A stretch of DNA of 64,000 nt from Chitinibacter fontanus (GCF_013423785.1 NZ_CP058952.1:62001-126000), one strand, 5' to 3'; counted from the stretch's first letter, positions 9,497-20,601 are shown. Notes: generated by a model not told the origin, from the letters alone. Translations and numbers: made by a program.

Positions 9497-9528
9497 AAAA
9501 AAGCCCGATCTATTGATCGGGCTTTTTT
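9497..9528. terminator. Bidirectional Rho-independent terminator between gph and astE
   Basis: AAAAAAGCCCGATC and GATCGGGCTTTTTT form a perfect 14-bp stem around TATT. The GC part of the stem is flanked by A and T runs on both sides, so it can end both the gph transcript (+) and the ast operon transcript (-). Confidence 0.93.
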
Positions 9529-9550
9529 ATTATTGCCTGGGGTAGATCGA

Positions 9551-10558
9551 TTACTGCTCAGCCAAATAATTACGCGCTGGCACAATCACCAAACCAGCCC
9601 GTTGCCCCGGCGGTACATCTGGGTTGGGGAAAATAATCCGCGCGTCGTCTTCGGTAATCACAAATGGCACACCCGCGTCTTCTGCCAAGGTGAGACCTTT
9701 AGCTAGCGGGGTGAAATTATCGGTTTTGCCGTCGATGGCAAATTTGAAATCATGGCTGGTTTTCGGGATTTCGCGCGAAACACGGAAAATCTGCACCTGC
9801 GGTGGAATCAGCTCTGGGTGCGGCAATTGACCTTGAATCAGGCCACTCAAGTAGGCATCCATTTTGCTCAGATCAATGCCGGTATTTTGGCCAAACGGGC
9901 GCGCACTGCCTAATTCAATGGTAAAAGCGTGCGCATCGTATTTGTAGTTGGACGAATAAGAAAACGTACTTGAACTGGTTGATTGCAGCAATACCGTCTC
10001 AACACCAGCCAAGCTTAAGCGGGCGATTTCGGTCGCGCTAAAGCGGCAACCGGGCTTGGGTAGCGGGTAAATGGCGAATTTTTCGATCAATGAGCCATGA
10101 ATCGCCGTGTGCAAATCGTAGTGAAAACGCGGCGTGGTGTTGCTGCCAAAGAAGCGCCCAACGTGCATTTCCAGCATCATCGCGCGGCGCTTCTCAGGGC
10201 CATCTTCTACTTCGGGGCTACGGTTAAACAGTCGATTCATATCTTCTTCAACAAACCGTTTACCCGCGCGCAGCGCCGCCACATTGCCAAAAATAAACAG
10301 CACACGCGATTTTACCCGCAACTCTTGCCGCAAAATACGCTCGATCAATTGCTCGACCAGCTCGACCGGCGCGGTTTCATTGCCATGAATACCGCATGAC
10401 ACCACCAAATCGAGCCCACTGCTGCTAGCATCATTGGGCTCGAAGCGAATCACCCCTTCATCCAGTACCTGAACGCACATCCCATTGGGCAAGCAATACT
10501 GCAAGCCCATTGATGTTTCACCGGCTAGGGTTTTTTGTAAGAAGGTGGAATTCGACAT
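9551..10558 (-). CDS. astE: Succinylglutamate desuccinylase
   Basis: This 335-residue zinc enzyme of the AstE/AspA family performs the last step of the arginine succinyltransferase pathway, splitting N-succinylglutamate to succinate and glutamate. Zinc ligands are visible in GIHGNETAP (His and Glu) and in HYDLHTAIHGS (His), and the catalytic glutamate lies in FTIELGSARPFG. GAGGTT stands about seven bases ahead of the ATG. It is the last gene of astA-astD-astB-astE, separated from astB by a 140-base gap holding an inverted repeat. The shared terminator at 9497-9528 lies just beyond its stop. Confidence 0.94.
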   Translation of the reverse strand: MSNSTFLQKTLAGETSMGLQYCLPNGMCVQVLDEGVIRFEPNDASSSGLDLVVSCGIHGNETAPVELVEQLIERILRQELRVKSRVLFIFGNVAALRAGKRFVEEDMNRLFNRSPEVEDGPEKRRAMMLEMHVGRFFGSNTTPRFHYDLHTAIHGSLIEKFAIYPLPKPGCRFSATEIARLSLAGVETVLLQSTSSSTFSYSSNYKYDAHAFTIELGSARPFGQNTGIDLSKMDAYLSGLIQGQLPHPELIPPQVQIFRVSREIPKTSHDFKFAIDGKTDNFTPLAKGLTLAEDAGVPFVITEDDARIIFPNPDVPPGQRAGLVIVPARNYLAEQ

Positions 10559-10698
10559 CGGATAACCTCGTTAAAACTGGCTCAGGCCCAGTGCGCCACA
10601 CCAACAGCGACACCGCAGGCCAAACCAAAGCATTGTTGGCCGTCAGTTTAGCAGCCTTGGTACGATCTGGCTGCGCCAACAGGCCTGAGCTGTGGCAT
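10559..10698. other. astB-astE spacer with inverted repeat
   Basis: The other ast genes abut or overlap, but this spacer is 140 bases. It is bounded by a 9-bp inverted repeat, GCTCAGGCC at 10580-10588 and GGCCTGAGC at 10682-10690, which could close a 111-base folded segment in the mRNA. An open frame in the spacer (10518-10718, minus) starts inside astB and runs into astE; it shows no family resemblance and I do not call it a gene. Confidence 0.45.
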
Positions 10699-12074
10699 TT
10701 ACTCGGCATCACTGCCATTGCGCTGGAATGGATAAATCGCGCCCAACTGCAAAATCTGCGTTAATTCATCCAAAGCGGTGCGAACCTCATTAAGCAGCGA
10801 CGGATCGAGCAAATCGCTTTCATGCAGGCGATCCCGATAATGGCGCTGCACCCACTGTGTAAGCTGGCCGTACAGCGTATCGTTCATCCACACTGCCGGG
10901 TTAACCGCCGCCGCTTCGGCCGCAGTCAACGCTACGCGCAAACGCAGACAGGCCGGGCCACCACCGTTTTGCATACTTTGCTTTAAATCGAACACCAGTA
11001 ATTCATCAATCGCGCGATTATCGTGCACCAGATGCTGCAGATAAGCCCACACCGCTGGCGTATTGGCGCATTCTTCGGGCACCAGCAGCCGCTGTTTGCC
11101 ATTAGCCTTGGCAAGCAATTGGCTATTAAACAGATACGATTTGACGGCATCGGCAACACTAACGGCCGAGCTTGGCACTTCAATCAACTCAAAACCCGCA
11201 CCATATTTTTGATTCAGCTCGGCATACACCTGCGGCGCATTCAAAAAGGCTTGATCGTGGCAGAACAGCACATTCTGATTACCCACCGCAATCACATCAT
11301 TGTGAAATACGCCCGCATCGATCACGGCCGGATTTTGCTGGGCAAAGACCGTGTGCGTCTCGCGCAAGCCATGTCGACGCGCAACGGCTTGGCTAGCCTC
11401 TAGCGTGTGGCGCGCCGGGAAACGCTGCGGCTCAACGCTACCGCCCCAGTGTTGCCGGCCATAGACAAAAAACTCGACGCCCTGCCCCGCATAATCCTGA
11501 CAAAATCGCGTGTGATTGGCTGCGCCCTCATCACCCATGGCAGCTAGCATCGGCAGCGCCGCATGCACGGCAAAATGTTGCTGATCGGCAAAGATCGCGT
11601 GCAAAGTACGCGCAGTCTGGCGATGCTCGATGGCGCGGTGAAATTTATTTTGCAAATTGGCTACTGTGAAATGCACACGGCCATCACCGGTATCACCCGA
11701 TGGGCTTACCGTGGCTGCATTGGCCGTCCACATTGATGAGGCCGAACACATCGCCGACAAATACCCTGGATTAGTATTGCCTACAGCAGCAATCATATCC
11801 TGATCACTACCTGTATACCCCAGCTCTCGCATTAGCCAAGTCGCAGGGCGCTCTTGTGGTGGCAATACGCCTTGCCGATAGCCCATATCGGCCAGCGCTT
11901 TCATTTTGGCCAAGCCTTGCAACGCCGCTTCACGCGGATTGGCGACTAGTTTGGCATTACCGGTTGAGGCGACATTACCGAAAGAATGACCACCATAATG
12001 GTGGGTTGGGCCAACAAGGCCGTCAAAATTGGCTTCAAACCCTGCTTGATCTGCAGTCAAATGTGGTGCGCTCA

Positions 12075-12075
<1 letters not shown>
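10699..12075 (-). CDS. astB: N-succinylarginine dihydrolase
   Basis: This 458-residue enzyme hydrolyses N2-succinylarginine to N2-succinylornithine with release of two ammonia and carbon dioxide. It has the pentein-fold layout: an N-terminal [13 protein letters not shown] block, a central acidic/His region ([17 protein letters not shown]) and the catalytic cysteine near the C-terminus in [12 protein letters not shown]. The length matches the E. coli enzyme (about 447). Its start codon lies at the astD stop with a one-base overlap, so it is translationally coupled. It is the second step of arginine breakdown to glutamate. Confidence 0.95.
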
Positions 12076-13535
<1,460 letters not shown>

Positions 13536-14558
13536 TTACCCCTTAGCGGAAAGTGCAACGGCGCGAACATTCGCACCATCTTCAAGATTAAGACGTTTCA
13601 AGACCTCGCCAGTTAGCGGCAAGCTGTCTTCGAGCGGGCGGGTGTAGGCAATAGTGGCGCGAAAATCAGCCAGCTCACCATTACTCACCAGCCATGCGGT
13701 GCCATTTTTAGGCGCCTGCGCCACGGCCAAACTTTGGAAAATGCGGCTGTCTTTGACCGCACGGATCGTGTCGCGTGGGCATTCCAGACTTGGGCCAGCA
13801 TCAAAGATGTCGATATAGCCCTGATAGCGAAAGCCTTCGGCCTCCAGCATCGCGCGTGCGGGCATCGTAGCGGGATGCACATGACCAATCACGCTCTGTG
13901 CTTCTGCAGAAAGCAAACAGGTATAAATCGGATATTTGGGCATTAGTTCGGCAATAAATGATTTGCTGCCGACATACGAGAGAAAATCAGCTTGGGCAAA
14001 ATCCATTTTGAAAAAATGGCGGCCTAAGCTCTCCCAAAAGGGCGAACGCCCTGCTTCATCAGACACACCGCGCATTTCGGCGATCACGCGCGTACTAAAA
14101 CGTGCAGGGTGCGCGGCCATAAATAGCAGCCGCGATTTTGACAGCAAGGCGCCGTTGCCATCTTTGCGATAATCGGGCGATAAAAATAAGGTGCACAGCT
14201 CACTGGCACCAGTTAAATCCGAGGTCAGAAACAAGGTGGGCAATTGCTTGTAGATATCCAGCTCACGCGAGGCGTGCACCGATAAACCGACCCGATAGTT
14301 GTACCAAGTGTCATCCATCCCGACAGCTGCTTCAACGCCGCAAATGCCGACCACCGCGCCAGTGGCGTCGTCTTCCAGCGCGAATAGATAACTGGCCTGC
14401 CCCAATTCAGGATCGCCATTCAAACTATCAATACTGGCTTGAATTCGTGCGGTAAAGCGCTCAGGGTTGGCTTGTAATGTAGTCACCCCTACGCCAGCGT
14501 TGCTGGCTAAGGCCAGAATCGCATCAAGATCGGTAAGACGGGTGGGACGAATCAGCAT
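13536..14558 (-). CDS. astA: Arginine N-succinyltransferase
   Basis: This 340-residue GNAT-like enzyme transfers succinyl from succinyl-CoA to the alpha-amino group of arginine, committing arginine to the AST pathway. It begins MLIRPTRLTDLDAILALA and carries the AstA blocks LCTLFLSPDYRKDGNGALLSKSR and FIAELMPKYPIYTCLL. One chain is encoded, unlike the AruF/AruG pair of Pseudomonas. AAGG lies about eight bases before the ATG. It heads the four-gene operon, so its promoter should lie in 14559-14678; I could not identify clear boxes there. Confidence 0.95.
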   Translation of the reverse strand: MLIRPTRLTDLDAILALASNAGVGVTTLQANPERFTARIQASIDSLNGDPELGQASYLFALEDDATGAVVGICGVEAAVGMDDTWYNYRVGLSVHASRELDIYKQLPTLFLTSDLTGASELCTLFLSPDYRKDGNGALLSKSRLLFMAAHPARFSTRVIAEMRGVSDEAGRSPFWESLGRHFFKMDFAQADFLSYVGSKSFIAELMPKYPIYTCLLSAEAQSVIGHVHPATMPARAMLEAEGFRYQGYIDIFDAGPSLECPRDTIRAVKDSRIFQSLAVAQAPKNGTAWLVSNGELADFRATIAYTRPLEDSLPLTGEVLKRLNLEDGANVRAVALSAKG

Positions 14559-14678
14559 TGAGTAGGCCTTGGGTCAGAGAGACAGGACTTACTCAATGTA
14601 GCAAAGGGGAAAAATAATGCGTATTGGGTCTATCCCCAGCAAACGCTGAGGCCGGTTGATGTTTGGGTGGGCTGGTGT

Positions 14679-15191
14679 TTAGCGGCTAACCAACAAACTG
14701 CGCGCACCTTCAAAGCGTGGCGCGAAATAGCTGTTGTTCATTGATTCAATTCTGACTTTGCCTTTGCTCGATGGCGCATGGATGAAATTGCCATCACCCA
14801 GATAAATGCCCACATGCGAGAACGGCCGCCCCAGTGTATTAAAAAACACCAAATCACCCGGCTTGAGCTGGTCTTTTTCCACTGGATGCGTGGCCTGCGC
14901 CATCTCGGCGGCCGAGCGTGGTAGCTCGACTTGTAGCGCGTTTTTGTAAACGTATTTCACCAAACCACTGCAATCAAGACCCGCTTCTGGATTATTGCCA
15001 CCAAATTGGTAACCGGTGTCGAGCAATCCCAAGGCCACCATAATCACTTCTCTGGCATCACCCTCGACCTGTATTTTGCTCAAACTAGGCTTGGTGGGTA
15101 TTGGCTTACTAGGCTTGCTTGGTATAGGCTTGGTGCTCATACACCCAGCCAGTATTAGCAATAAAACCAAGGGCAACAGCGACTTAAACAT
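14679..15191 (-). CDS. NlpC/P60-family lipoprotein peptidoglycan hydrolase
   Basis: I read this as a 170-residue lipoprotein. Signal peptide and lipobox ILAGC give Cys17 as the lipidated residue; residues 21-36 are a Lys-Pro-rich linker of repeated KPIPSKP/KPIPTKP units. The NlpC/P60 domain follows with catalytic Cys74 in LDCSGLV and histidines at 126 (FSHVGIY) and 138 (FIHAP). The domain cuts peptidoglycan stem peptides. ATG 15191 is preferred because it yields the lipobox; the frame continues upstream to 15284, but inside the deacetylase gene. The start overlaps the stop of that gene (ATGTTTAA), so translation is probably coupled. Confidence 0.9.
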   Translation of the reverse strand: MFKSLLPLVLLLILAGCMSTKPIPSKPSKPIPTKPSLSKIQVEGDAREVIMVALGLLDTGYQFGGNNPEAGLDCSGLVKYVYKNALQVELPRSAAEMAQATHPVEKDQLKPGDLVFFNTLGRPFSHVGIYLGDGNFIHAPSSKGKVRIESMNNSYFAPRFEGARSLLVSR

Positions 15192-16122
15192 CGGCCAGCA
15201 CTTTGATGTGTTCAGTGACGCTCCGCGCCAAAGACGATAAGTCATAGCCACCTTCAAGCAAAGACACAATGCGCTTTTGCGCATGGGTTTCAGCCACTTT
15301 CATCAGCTGCTTGGTCACCCAGGCATAATCGGCTTCCACCAGCCCCATTGAGCCCATATCATCTTCGAGGTGCGCATCAAACCCAGCTGAAATCAGGATT
15401 AATTCCGGTGCAAAATCATTCAGTGCTGGCAGCCATTTTTCAGTCACCACCTCGCGAAACTCCGCCCCGCGACTAGCACGCGGCATGGCAATATTGAGCA
15501 TATTGCTGCCCTTGGGTACATCGCCGCTATACGGAAAGAACGGGTGCTGAAAGATACTGACCATCAGCACTTTAGGCTCATCAAAAAAAGCGTCTTCAGT
15601 GCCGTTACCATGATGAACGTCGAAATCGACAATTGCCACGCGTTGCAGGCCGTATTCGGCAATTGCATGGCGTGCCGCGACAGCAATATTATTCAAAAAG
15701 CAAAACCCCATGCCGCGTTCGCGCTCGGCATGGTGGCCCGGTGGGCGCACCAGACAAAAAGCGTTTTGTGCTTTGCCAGTCATCACCATATCTACCGCCT
15801 GCACACCAGCGCCGGCAGCGTAATAAGCCGCGTTTAGCGAATAGGGGTTCATCGCGGTATCTGGCTCAAGATGCACATGCCCCGTGGCGGGCGACATCAT
15901 CGCCAGTTTATCGAGATATTCTTCGGGATGGACTCGCAGCAATTGCTCCCGTGTGGCAGGATGGGCATTTGTATGCAATAAATAATCCCAGATGCCTGCC
16001 GCCATCAAGCGATCCTGAATCGCTGCGATACGCTCAGGACATTCTGGATGCCCCTTCCCCATTTCGTGCATACTGCACGCTGAGTGCCCGATCAATGCAG
16101 TTGCGCCGCTAGAACCGTACAA
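15184..16122 (-). CDS. HDAC-family amidohydrolase (acetoin-utilisation/histone deacetylase-like)
   Basis: This 312-residue zinc hydrolase has the class II HDAC-like signature series: GHPECPERI near the N-terminus, RPPGHHAERE with the catalytic His pair, VDFDVHHGNGTED with zinc-binding Asp and His, and SAGFDAHLEDD with the second zinc Asp. It probably removes acetyl groups from a small amine, acetylpolyamine or protein lysine; the substrate is unknown. No ATG fits the conserved N-terminus, and the best start is TTG at 16122, with AGGT about eight bases upstream. The NlpC/P60 lipoprotein gene overlaps its end by eight bases. Confidence 0.86.
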   Translation of the reverse strand: MYGSSGATALIGHSACSMHEMGKGHPECPERIAAIQDRLMAAGIWDYLLHTNAHPATREQLLRVHPEEYLDKLAMMSPATGHVHLEPDTAMNPYSLNAAYYAAGAGVQAVDMVMTGKAQNAFCLVRPPGHHAERERGMGFCFLNNIAVAARHAIAEYGLQRVAIVDFDVHHGNGTEDAFFDEPKVLMVSIFQHPFFPYSGDVPKGSNMLNIAMPRASRGAEFREVVTEKWLPALNDFAPELILISAGFDAHLEDDMGSMGLVEADYAWVTKQLMKVAETHAQKRIVSLLEGGYDLSSLARSVTEHIKVLADV

Positions 16123-16187
16123 TGGCTTTACCTATCTACCGATATTATTCGCTTAAAGTTTACGCTTGAGTCGCTACGAGGAAAAGA

Positions 16188-17120
16188 ATGACGCTACAAA
16201 GCCGTGAAATGTTGCAACTTCTGCACCAAGCCGAGCGCCAATTAAATCAAATCATTCTGGGCAAGGCGGCCGCAATGCGCTTAGCGCTGATTTGCATCTT
16301 GGCCCGCGGGCATTTATTACTCGAGGATGTACCGGGTGTTGGTAAAACCACGATGGCGCACGCGCTAGCCACCGTTTTAGGTTTACGTTTTGCGCGCGTG
16401 CAATTTACCAGCGATCTGCTACCGGCCGATTTACTGGGCGTGTCGGTGTATGAGCGCAACGCTGAGGCATTTCGCTTTCATCCGGGCCCAATTTTTACCC
16501 AAGTGTTGCTGGCGGATGAAATTAATCGGGCCACACCGAAAACCCAATCCGCATTATTGGAAGCAATGGCAGAGCAACAAGTCACTATTGATGGCGAAAC
16601 CAATCGCTTACCCGAGCCATTTTTTGTTATAGCAACACAAAACCCGCAAGCCCAGATAGGCACCTTCGAGCTACCTGAATCTCAACTCGATCGCTTTTTA
16701 CTGCGACTGGAGCTGGGCTACCCCGATGCTAAAGCCGAGCGCGCGCTACTCGAAGGCACAAGCAGACACGCCGTTTTGGCACAGATACAGCCTATTCTGT
16801 CCCCAGCTAGCCTGATGCAAGCTCAAGCAATGATCCAAAGCATAAAATTAGCCGAACCGCTACTCGATTACATTCAAGCGCTTCTAGCGGCTACCCGCGA
16901 AGATCAACGCTTTAGCTGCGGGCTATCGCCACGTGCAGCATTAGGTTTAGTCCAGGCATGTAAAGCCAGCGCCTGGCTAGGTAACCGCACTATGGTCATT
17001 CCTGAGGATGTACAACGCGTGTTCCCGGCTTTAGCGGGACACCGCTTGATTTTGCGACAATCGGGACGCTCAGATCCTCAGTTGGCCGAGCAACTAATGC
17101 ACACCGTGGCGATTCCATAA
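16188..17120 (+). CDS. MoxR-family AAA+ ATPase
   Basis: This 310-residue AAA+ ATPase has Walker A VPGVGKTT (48-55), Walker B VLLADEINRA (104-113), a sensor region FFVIATQNP and the C-terminal lid. MoxR ATPases act as chaperones that activate or assemble metal- or VWA-type partner proteins. GAGGAAAAG precedes the ATG. It starts a three-gene unit with DUF58 and a TgpA-type transglutaminase (two-base gap, then an ATGA overlap), a conserved trio of unknown exact purpose that is often tied to the cell envelope. Confidence 0.92.
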   Translation: MTLQSREMLQLLHQAERQLNQIILGKAAAMRLALICILARGHLLLEDVPGVGKTTMAHALATVLGLRFARVQFTSDLLPADLLGVSVYERNAEAFRFHPGPIFTQVLLADEINRATPKTQSALLEAMAEQQVTIDGETNRLPEPFFVIATQNPQAQIGTFELPESQLDRFLLRLELGYPDAKAERALLEGTSRHAVLAQIQPILSPASLMQAQAMIQSIKLAEPLLDYIQALLAATREDQRFSCGLSPRAALGLVQACKASAWLGNRTMVIPEDVQRVFPALAGHRLILRQSGRSDPQLAEQLMHTVAIP

Positions 17121-17122
17121 GC

Positions 17123-18100
17123 ATGATGGTATCGGTCAAGCAATCGATCGTGGCTTATTGGCAGCGTTACTGGCTGCAGTTTCTGCGCTCACGTCACCCC
17201 ACAGAAACAGGGCGGATACGCATTAGGCATCAACGGCTGTATATTTTACCCACGCTATATGGCTTAGGCTTTGCCTTAATTGCGTTAACAATGCTGATCG
17301 GCGCGCTAAATTATCAACTCAGTTTGGGCTTCTTTTTTTCCTTCTTGCTCATTGGCATTGGTCACGCCATTTTGTTACGCAGCTATGCCAATCTGCTGGG
17401 CTTACAGCTGAGCGCGGGCAATGCCGTGGGGGTTTTTGCCGGTGAAAATGTCTACTTTCCGATTACACTACACAACGAGAAAGTGCAGGCACGCTATGGT
17501 GTTCAATTACACACGATGAGCCAGGAGCCTGTTGATTGCCATATCGAGGGTTTAACTCATCAATTAGTCGCACTCCCCATCAATACGCTGCGACGTGGCA
17601 AGCTAAAAATACCCCGCCTCACCATCAGTAGTCGCATGCCGATGGGGCTGTTCCGGTGCTGGACCTATGTCAATTTAGACAGCGAAGTTCTTATTTACCC
17701 ACAACCCGAGCTAAATCCCCCTCCCTTGCCGGAGCAAGGCAATATCAGCCAAGGGAGGAAAAAACTACTCAGTGGTAACGATGACTTTGCTGGCTTGCGT
17801 GAGTTTCAGCGTGGCGATGCGCGCCATGATATTGCTTGGAAACAAAGCGCGCGGAGCGAAAAAATCTTGGTGAGACAACAGCAATCCACACAGGGCGCCA
17901 CCTTATGGTTATCGTGGGATGACATCGAGGGCTTGGCACTTGAAGCCAAGCTCTCACGCCTAACAGCGTGGGTATTGCAAGCGCAAGCACTTAATCGACC
18001 ATATGGTTTGGCTTTACCTACACTGGCAATTTCCCCTGGTCATGGCCAGGATCATCTACAGCGTTGCCTCTGCGCTCTAGCCGAGTATGCCGACTCATGA
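17123..18100 (+). CDS. DUF58 domain membrane protein
   Basis: This 325-residue protein has two adjacent N-terminal membrane helices (about residues 45-90) and a cytoplasmic DUF58 domain. The family block GNDDFAGLREFQRGDARHD, followed by IAWKQSAR, is clear at about residues 213-240; it belongs to a VWA-like fold thought to partner with MoxR ATPases. It begins two bases after moxR and its TGA overlaps the next start (ATGA), so all three genes should be translated together. Molecular function is unknown. Confidence 0.88.
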   Translation: MMVSVKQSIVAYWQRYWLQFLRSRHPTETGRIRIRHQRLYILPTLYGLGFALIALTMLIGALNYQLSLGFFFSFLLIGIGHAILLRSYANLLGLQLSAGNAVGVFAGENVYFPITLHNEKVQARYGVQLHTMSQEPVDCHIEGLTHQLVALPINTLRRGKLKIPRLTISSRMPMGLFRCWTYVNLDSEVLIYPQPELNPPPLPEQGNISQGRKKLLSGNDDFAGLREFQRGDARHDIAWKQSARSEKILVRQQQSTQGATLWLSWDDIEGLALEAKLSRLTAWVLQAQALNRPYGLALPTLAISPGHGQDHLQRCLCALAEYADS

Positions 18101-20073
18101 AACGTGCCAATCGACCTCTACACGCCAATGAACAGCAGCTATTAAGCCTCACCTTGGCTGTTTGTGCGATTCCACATTTGCTGGAGCAACCTTGGTGGCT
18201 GGCTGTCAGTTTAGGGATCATCCTGCTGGCCTTAAGCCGCTTAAGTGCCGATTTGCGTCTACGCATACCGCGTTACACTCATATTGTATTGGGTTTATTA
18301 GTCGCCATTTTAGTATTTCAGGCCTACAAAACCTTAGTCGGACGCGAAGGTGGCGTCGCCGTTTTATTGGCCCTGTGTATCGTTAAACTGGTTGAAACAC
18401 GATATTTACGGGATGCGCGTGCCTTAATTTTGTTGATGTTTTTACTCACAGGCATCGCTTTTCTGCACTCACAGGAGCTTTGGTTAGCCGCCTATTCCCT
18501 AGCTTCAACCGCTACAATTTTGTATTGCGGACAAAAAATTGAACAAGAAATACTCCCCATACGTACTAACACCAAGACCACGCTAAGATTAATCCTGGAA
18601 GGTATACCTATTGCGATTCTGCTTTTCGTACTCTTTCCACGCCTACCTGCGCCCCTCTGGTCAATGCCCGATAACAACACAGCAAAAAGCGGCTTGCCAG
18701 GCGATCAGATGAGTCCAGGCAGTATTGGTAATATGATTCAGGACGAAAGCATTGCGTTTCGAGTGCAGTTCAAAAATAACACACCGGCAAAATCCGCCAT
18801 GTATTGGCGTGGCCCAGTATTTGAAGATTTTGATGGCGAACGTTGGCGTCCAGCATTTACCCAACAAAATCTTCAGGCGGGAGCGGCGCAATCTCAATGG
18901 GTGAACAAGAATCCAGCTCAAATCATTGGGCTTGGCCAAAGCTATCAGTACAGCCTGACCCTTGAGCCACATCAGCAGAACTGGGTACTAGCCCTCGATG
19001 TTGCAACACAAACACCAGCAAACACGCATCTGAGTAATCGCCTGCAAGTATTAAGTGAAGTACCCATTACAGAACGCAAGCGTTTTGAGCTGCAGGCACA
19101 AACCAGCTGGATCACTAGCGGGGAAAGCAACCGACAAATCGAGCGCAGTCTTGCATTGCCCGCAGAGCTAAATCCTCAAGCAAGCGCATTGGCAGAACAG
19201 TGGCTCAACCTTCCAACCGAGCAACGTGTTGCGCGGGCACTGCAATGGCTGACTGAGGGCGGCTTTAGCTACACCCTGACCCCTCCTGTTTTGACCAGCC
19301 GACATCGTGTTGATGAATTCTTATTTCAAAGCAAGCAAGGCTTTTGTGAGCACTACGCCAGTGCTTTTACATTCTTAATGCGAGCCGCAGGTGTTCCCGC
19401 ACGGGTAGTGACAGGCTATCAGGGGGCCACCCAAAATGGCGATTATTGGCTAATCCGCCAAGCGGATGCCCATGCCTGGACTGAAGTATGGCTGGAAAGC
19501 CGCGGCTGGCAGCGCGTTGATCCAACCTTTGTTATTTCACCCACTCGGATTAATGCCGGCATTGCCCGCAGTGTAGAAAGTAGCGCGCTGCCATTTATGT
19601 TGCGCAGCGATAATGCCTGGGTACGTAATTTAAGACTCAAAGCCGATATTGTGATCAACACCTGGAATCAGTGGGTTGTCGGCTACGACCAGCAACGACA
19701 AAGTGATTTTTTAAAAAAACTAGGGATCGATGATTTTTTAACTGGTGCTTTTTTGCTGTGGTTAATTGGAGGTTTGGCTGTCATTTTAGGCAGCTTTGCC
19801 GCATGGTTAATTTATAAAAACCGCCCACCTCGGCCAGATGCTGCAAGTCAAGCTTATCGGCTCTTTAGCAAAAAACTCCGGCCCATACTGCGTGCCGACA
19901 GTGAAGCTCCGCAGCATTTCGCTGCACGGGCCAGTGAGCATTTTCCAAACCATGCAAAACAAATAGTGACGATTACTCAGCTCTATCTAAAGGCACGCTA
20001 CGCCCAAGAGCCCGCTGCTTTACGTGCGCTACAGCGTGAAGTGGCACGTTTTAACCCCCAACGGAAATCGTGA
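18097..20073 (+). CDS. TgpA-type membrane transglutaminase with DUF4129 tail
   Basis: This 658-residue protein has about six N-terminal membrane helices, a large periplasmic DUF3488/transglutaminase-core region, one more helix near residues 550-575 and a cytoplasmic DUF4129-like tail. The triad is Cys417 (QGFCEHYAS), His459 (DAHAWTEVW) and Asp475 (RVDPTF). It resembles TgpA, a periplasmic transglutaminase essential in Pseudomonas aeruginosa. I set the start at ATG 18097, which overlaps the DUF58 stop as ATGA; an upstream frame to 18064 would lie within DUF58. The substrate is unknown; a cell-wall or envelope-protein crosslink is plausible. Confidence 0.92.
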   Translation: MKRANRPLHANEQQLLSLTLAVCAIPHLLEQPWWLAVSLGIILLALSRLSADLRLRIPRYTHIVLGLLVAILVFQAYKTLVGREGGVAVLLALCIVKLVETRYLRDARALILLMFLLTGIAFLHSQELWLAAYSLASTATILYCGQKIEQEILPIRTNTKTTLRLILEGIPIAILLFVLFPRLPAPLWSMPDNNTAKSGLPGDQMSPGSIGNMIQDESIAFRVQFKNNTPAKSAMYWRGPVFEDFDGERWRPAFTQQNLQAGAAQSQWVNKNPAQIIGLGQSYQYSLTLEPHQQNWVLALDVATQTPANTHLSNRLQVLSEVPITERKRFELQAQTSWITSGESNRQIERSLALPAELNPQASALAEQWLNLPTEQRVARALQWLTEGGFSYTLTPPVLTSRHRVDEFLFQSKQGFCEHYASAFTFLMRAAGVPARVVTGYQGATQNGDYWLIRQADAHAWTEVWLESRGWQRVDPTFVISPTRINAGIARSVESSALPFMLRSDNAWVRNLRLKADIVINTWNQWVVGYDQQRQSDFLKKLGIDDFLTGAFLLWLIGGLAVILGSFAAWLIYKNRPPRPDAASQAYRLFSKKLRPILRADSEAPQHFAARASEHFPNHAKQIVTITQLYLKARYAQEPAALRALQREVARFNPQRKS

Positions 20074-20233
20074 AACTTTGCCCCTAATCCTCAGTCTGAC
20101 CCCCTTCACCTTTATCTCAAATCAAGCCTAGATCACTTCAGACGGACAAAAGGCGGTAATTCGGTGGATTTTAATAGCCTCAAAGGCTAGAATGATCCGC
20201 CTTTGTTGGGCTTACAAACGGAATTTTTCATTT

Positions 20234-20557
20234 ATGTTTATCACACCTGCATTCGCATCGACTGCTCCGGCAGAACCAAACGCCTTCATGTCTTTTCTGC
20301 CCATGATCGTGATCTTTGTGATTTTCTGGTTTTTGATGATTCGTCCGCAGCAGAAAAAAGCTAAAGAACATCAAGCTATGCTAGGCGCATTGCAAAAAGG
20401 CGATGAAGTAACCACGACCGGTGGCTTGGTTGGCCGTATTGCAAAATTGAACGAGCAGTTTGTAACGCTAGAAGTCTCTGATGGCGTTGAAATTGTGATC
20501 CAGCGCGCGGCCATTGGCCAACGCCTGGAAAAAGGCACTTTGAAATCTAATAAGTAA
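20234..20557 (+). CDS. yajC: Sec translocon accessory subunit YajC
   Basis: This 107-residue single-pass inner-membrane protein has its helix at about residues 20-40 (PMIVIFVIFWFLMI), then RPQQKKAKEH, the family signature, and a small cytoplasmic domain with GDEVTTTGGLVGRI. It joins SecD and SecF in the SecDF-YajC complex. ATG 20234 gives the standard short N-terminus; the frame continues upstream to 20192 without support. The usual neighbour tgt is absent: the transglutaminase trio lies upstream, 160 bases away. The gap holds a poor -10-like TAGAAT at 20188-20193. Confidence 0.94.
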   Translation: MFITPAFASTAPAEPNAFMSFLPMIVIFVIFWFLMIRPQQKKAKEHQAMLGALQKGDEVTTTGGLVGRIAKLNEQFVTLEVSDGVEIVIQRAAIGQRLEKGTLKSNK

Positions 20558-20583
20558 TTCAAAAATAATAATTTACCGAGTTG

Positions 20584-20601
20584 GGCGGCCTTTACGCCGC
20601 C
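20584..20601 (+). other. Hairpin between yajC and secD
   Basis: GGCGGC and GCCGCC pair around a six-base loop in the 59-base yajC-secD gap. No T run follows, so it is not an intrinsic terminator. It may stabilise mRNA ends or tune secD translation; the secD SD region (CAGGGGC) lies just downstream. Confidence 0.45.

Noticed and set aside
10518..10718. Open frame bridging astB and astE on the minus strand
   Set aside because: It starts within astB, ends within astE in another frame, and has no start signal.
20131..20142. TTCAGACGGA resembles the reverse complement of the Neisseria DNA uptake sequence
   Set aside because: Only one imperfect copy was noticed; real uptake sequences are dense, often once per kilobase, and often form terminator stems, which is not the case here.
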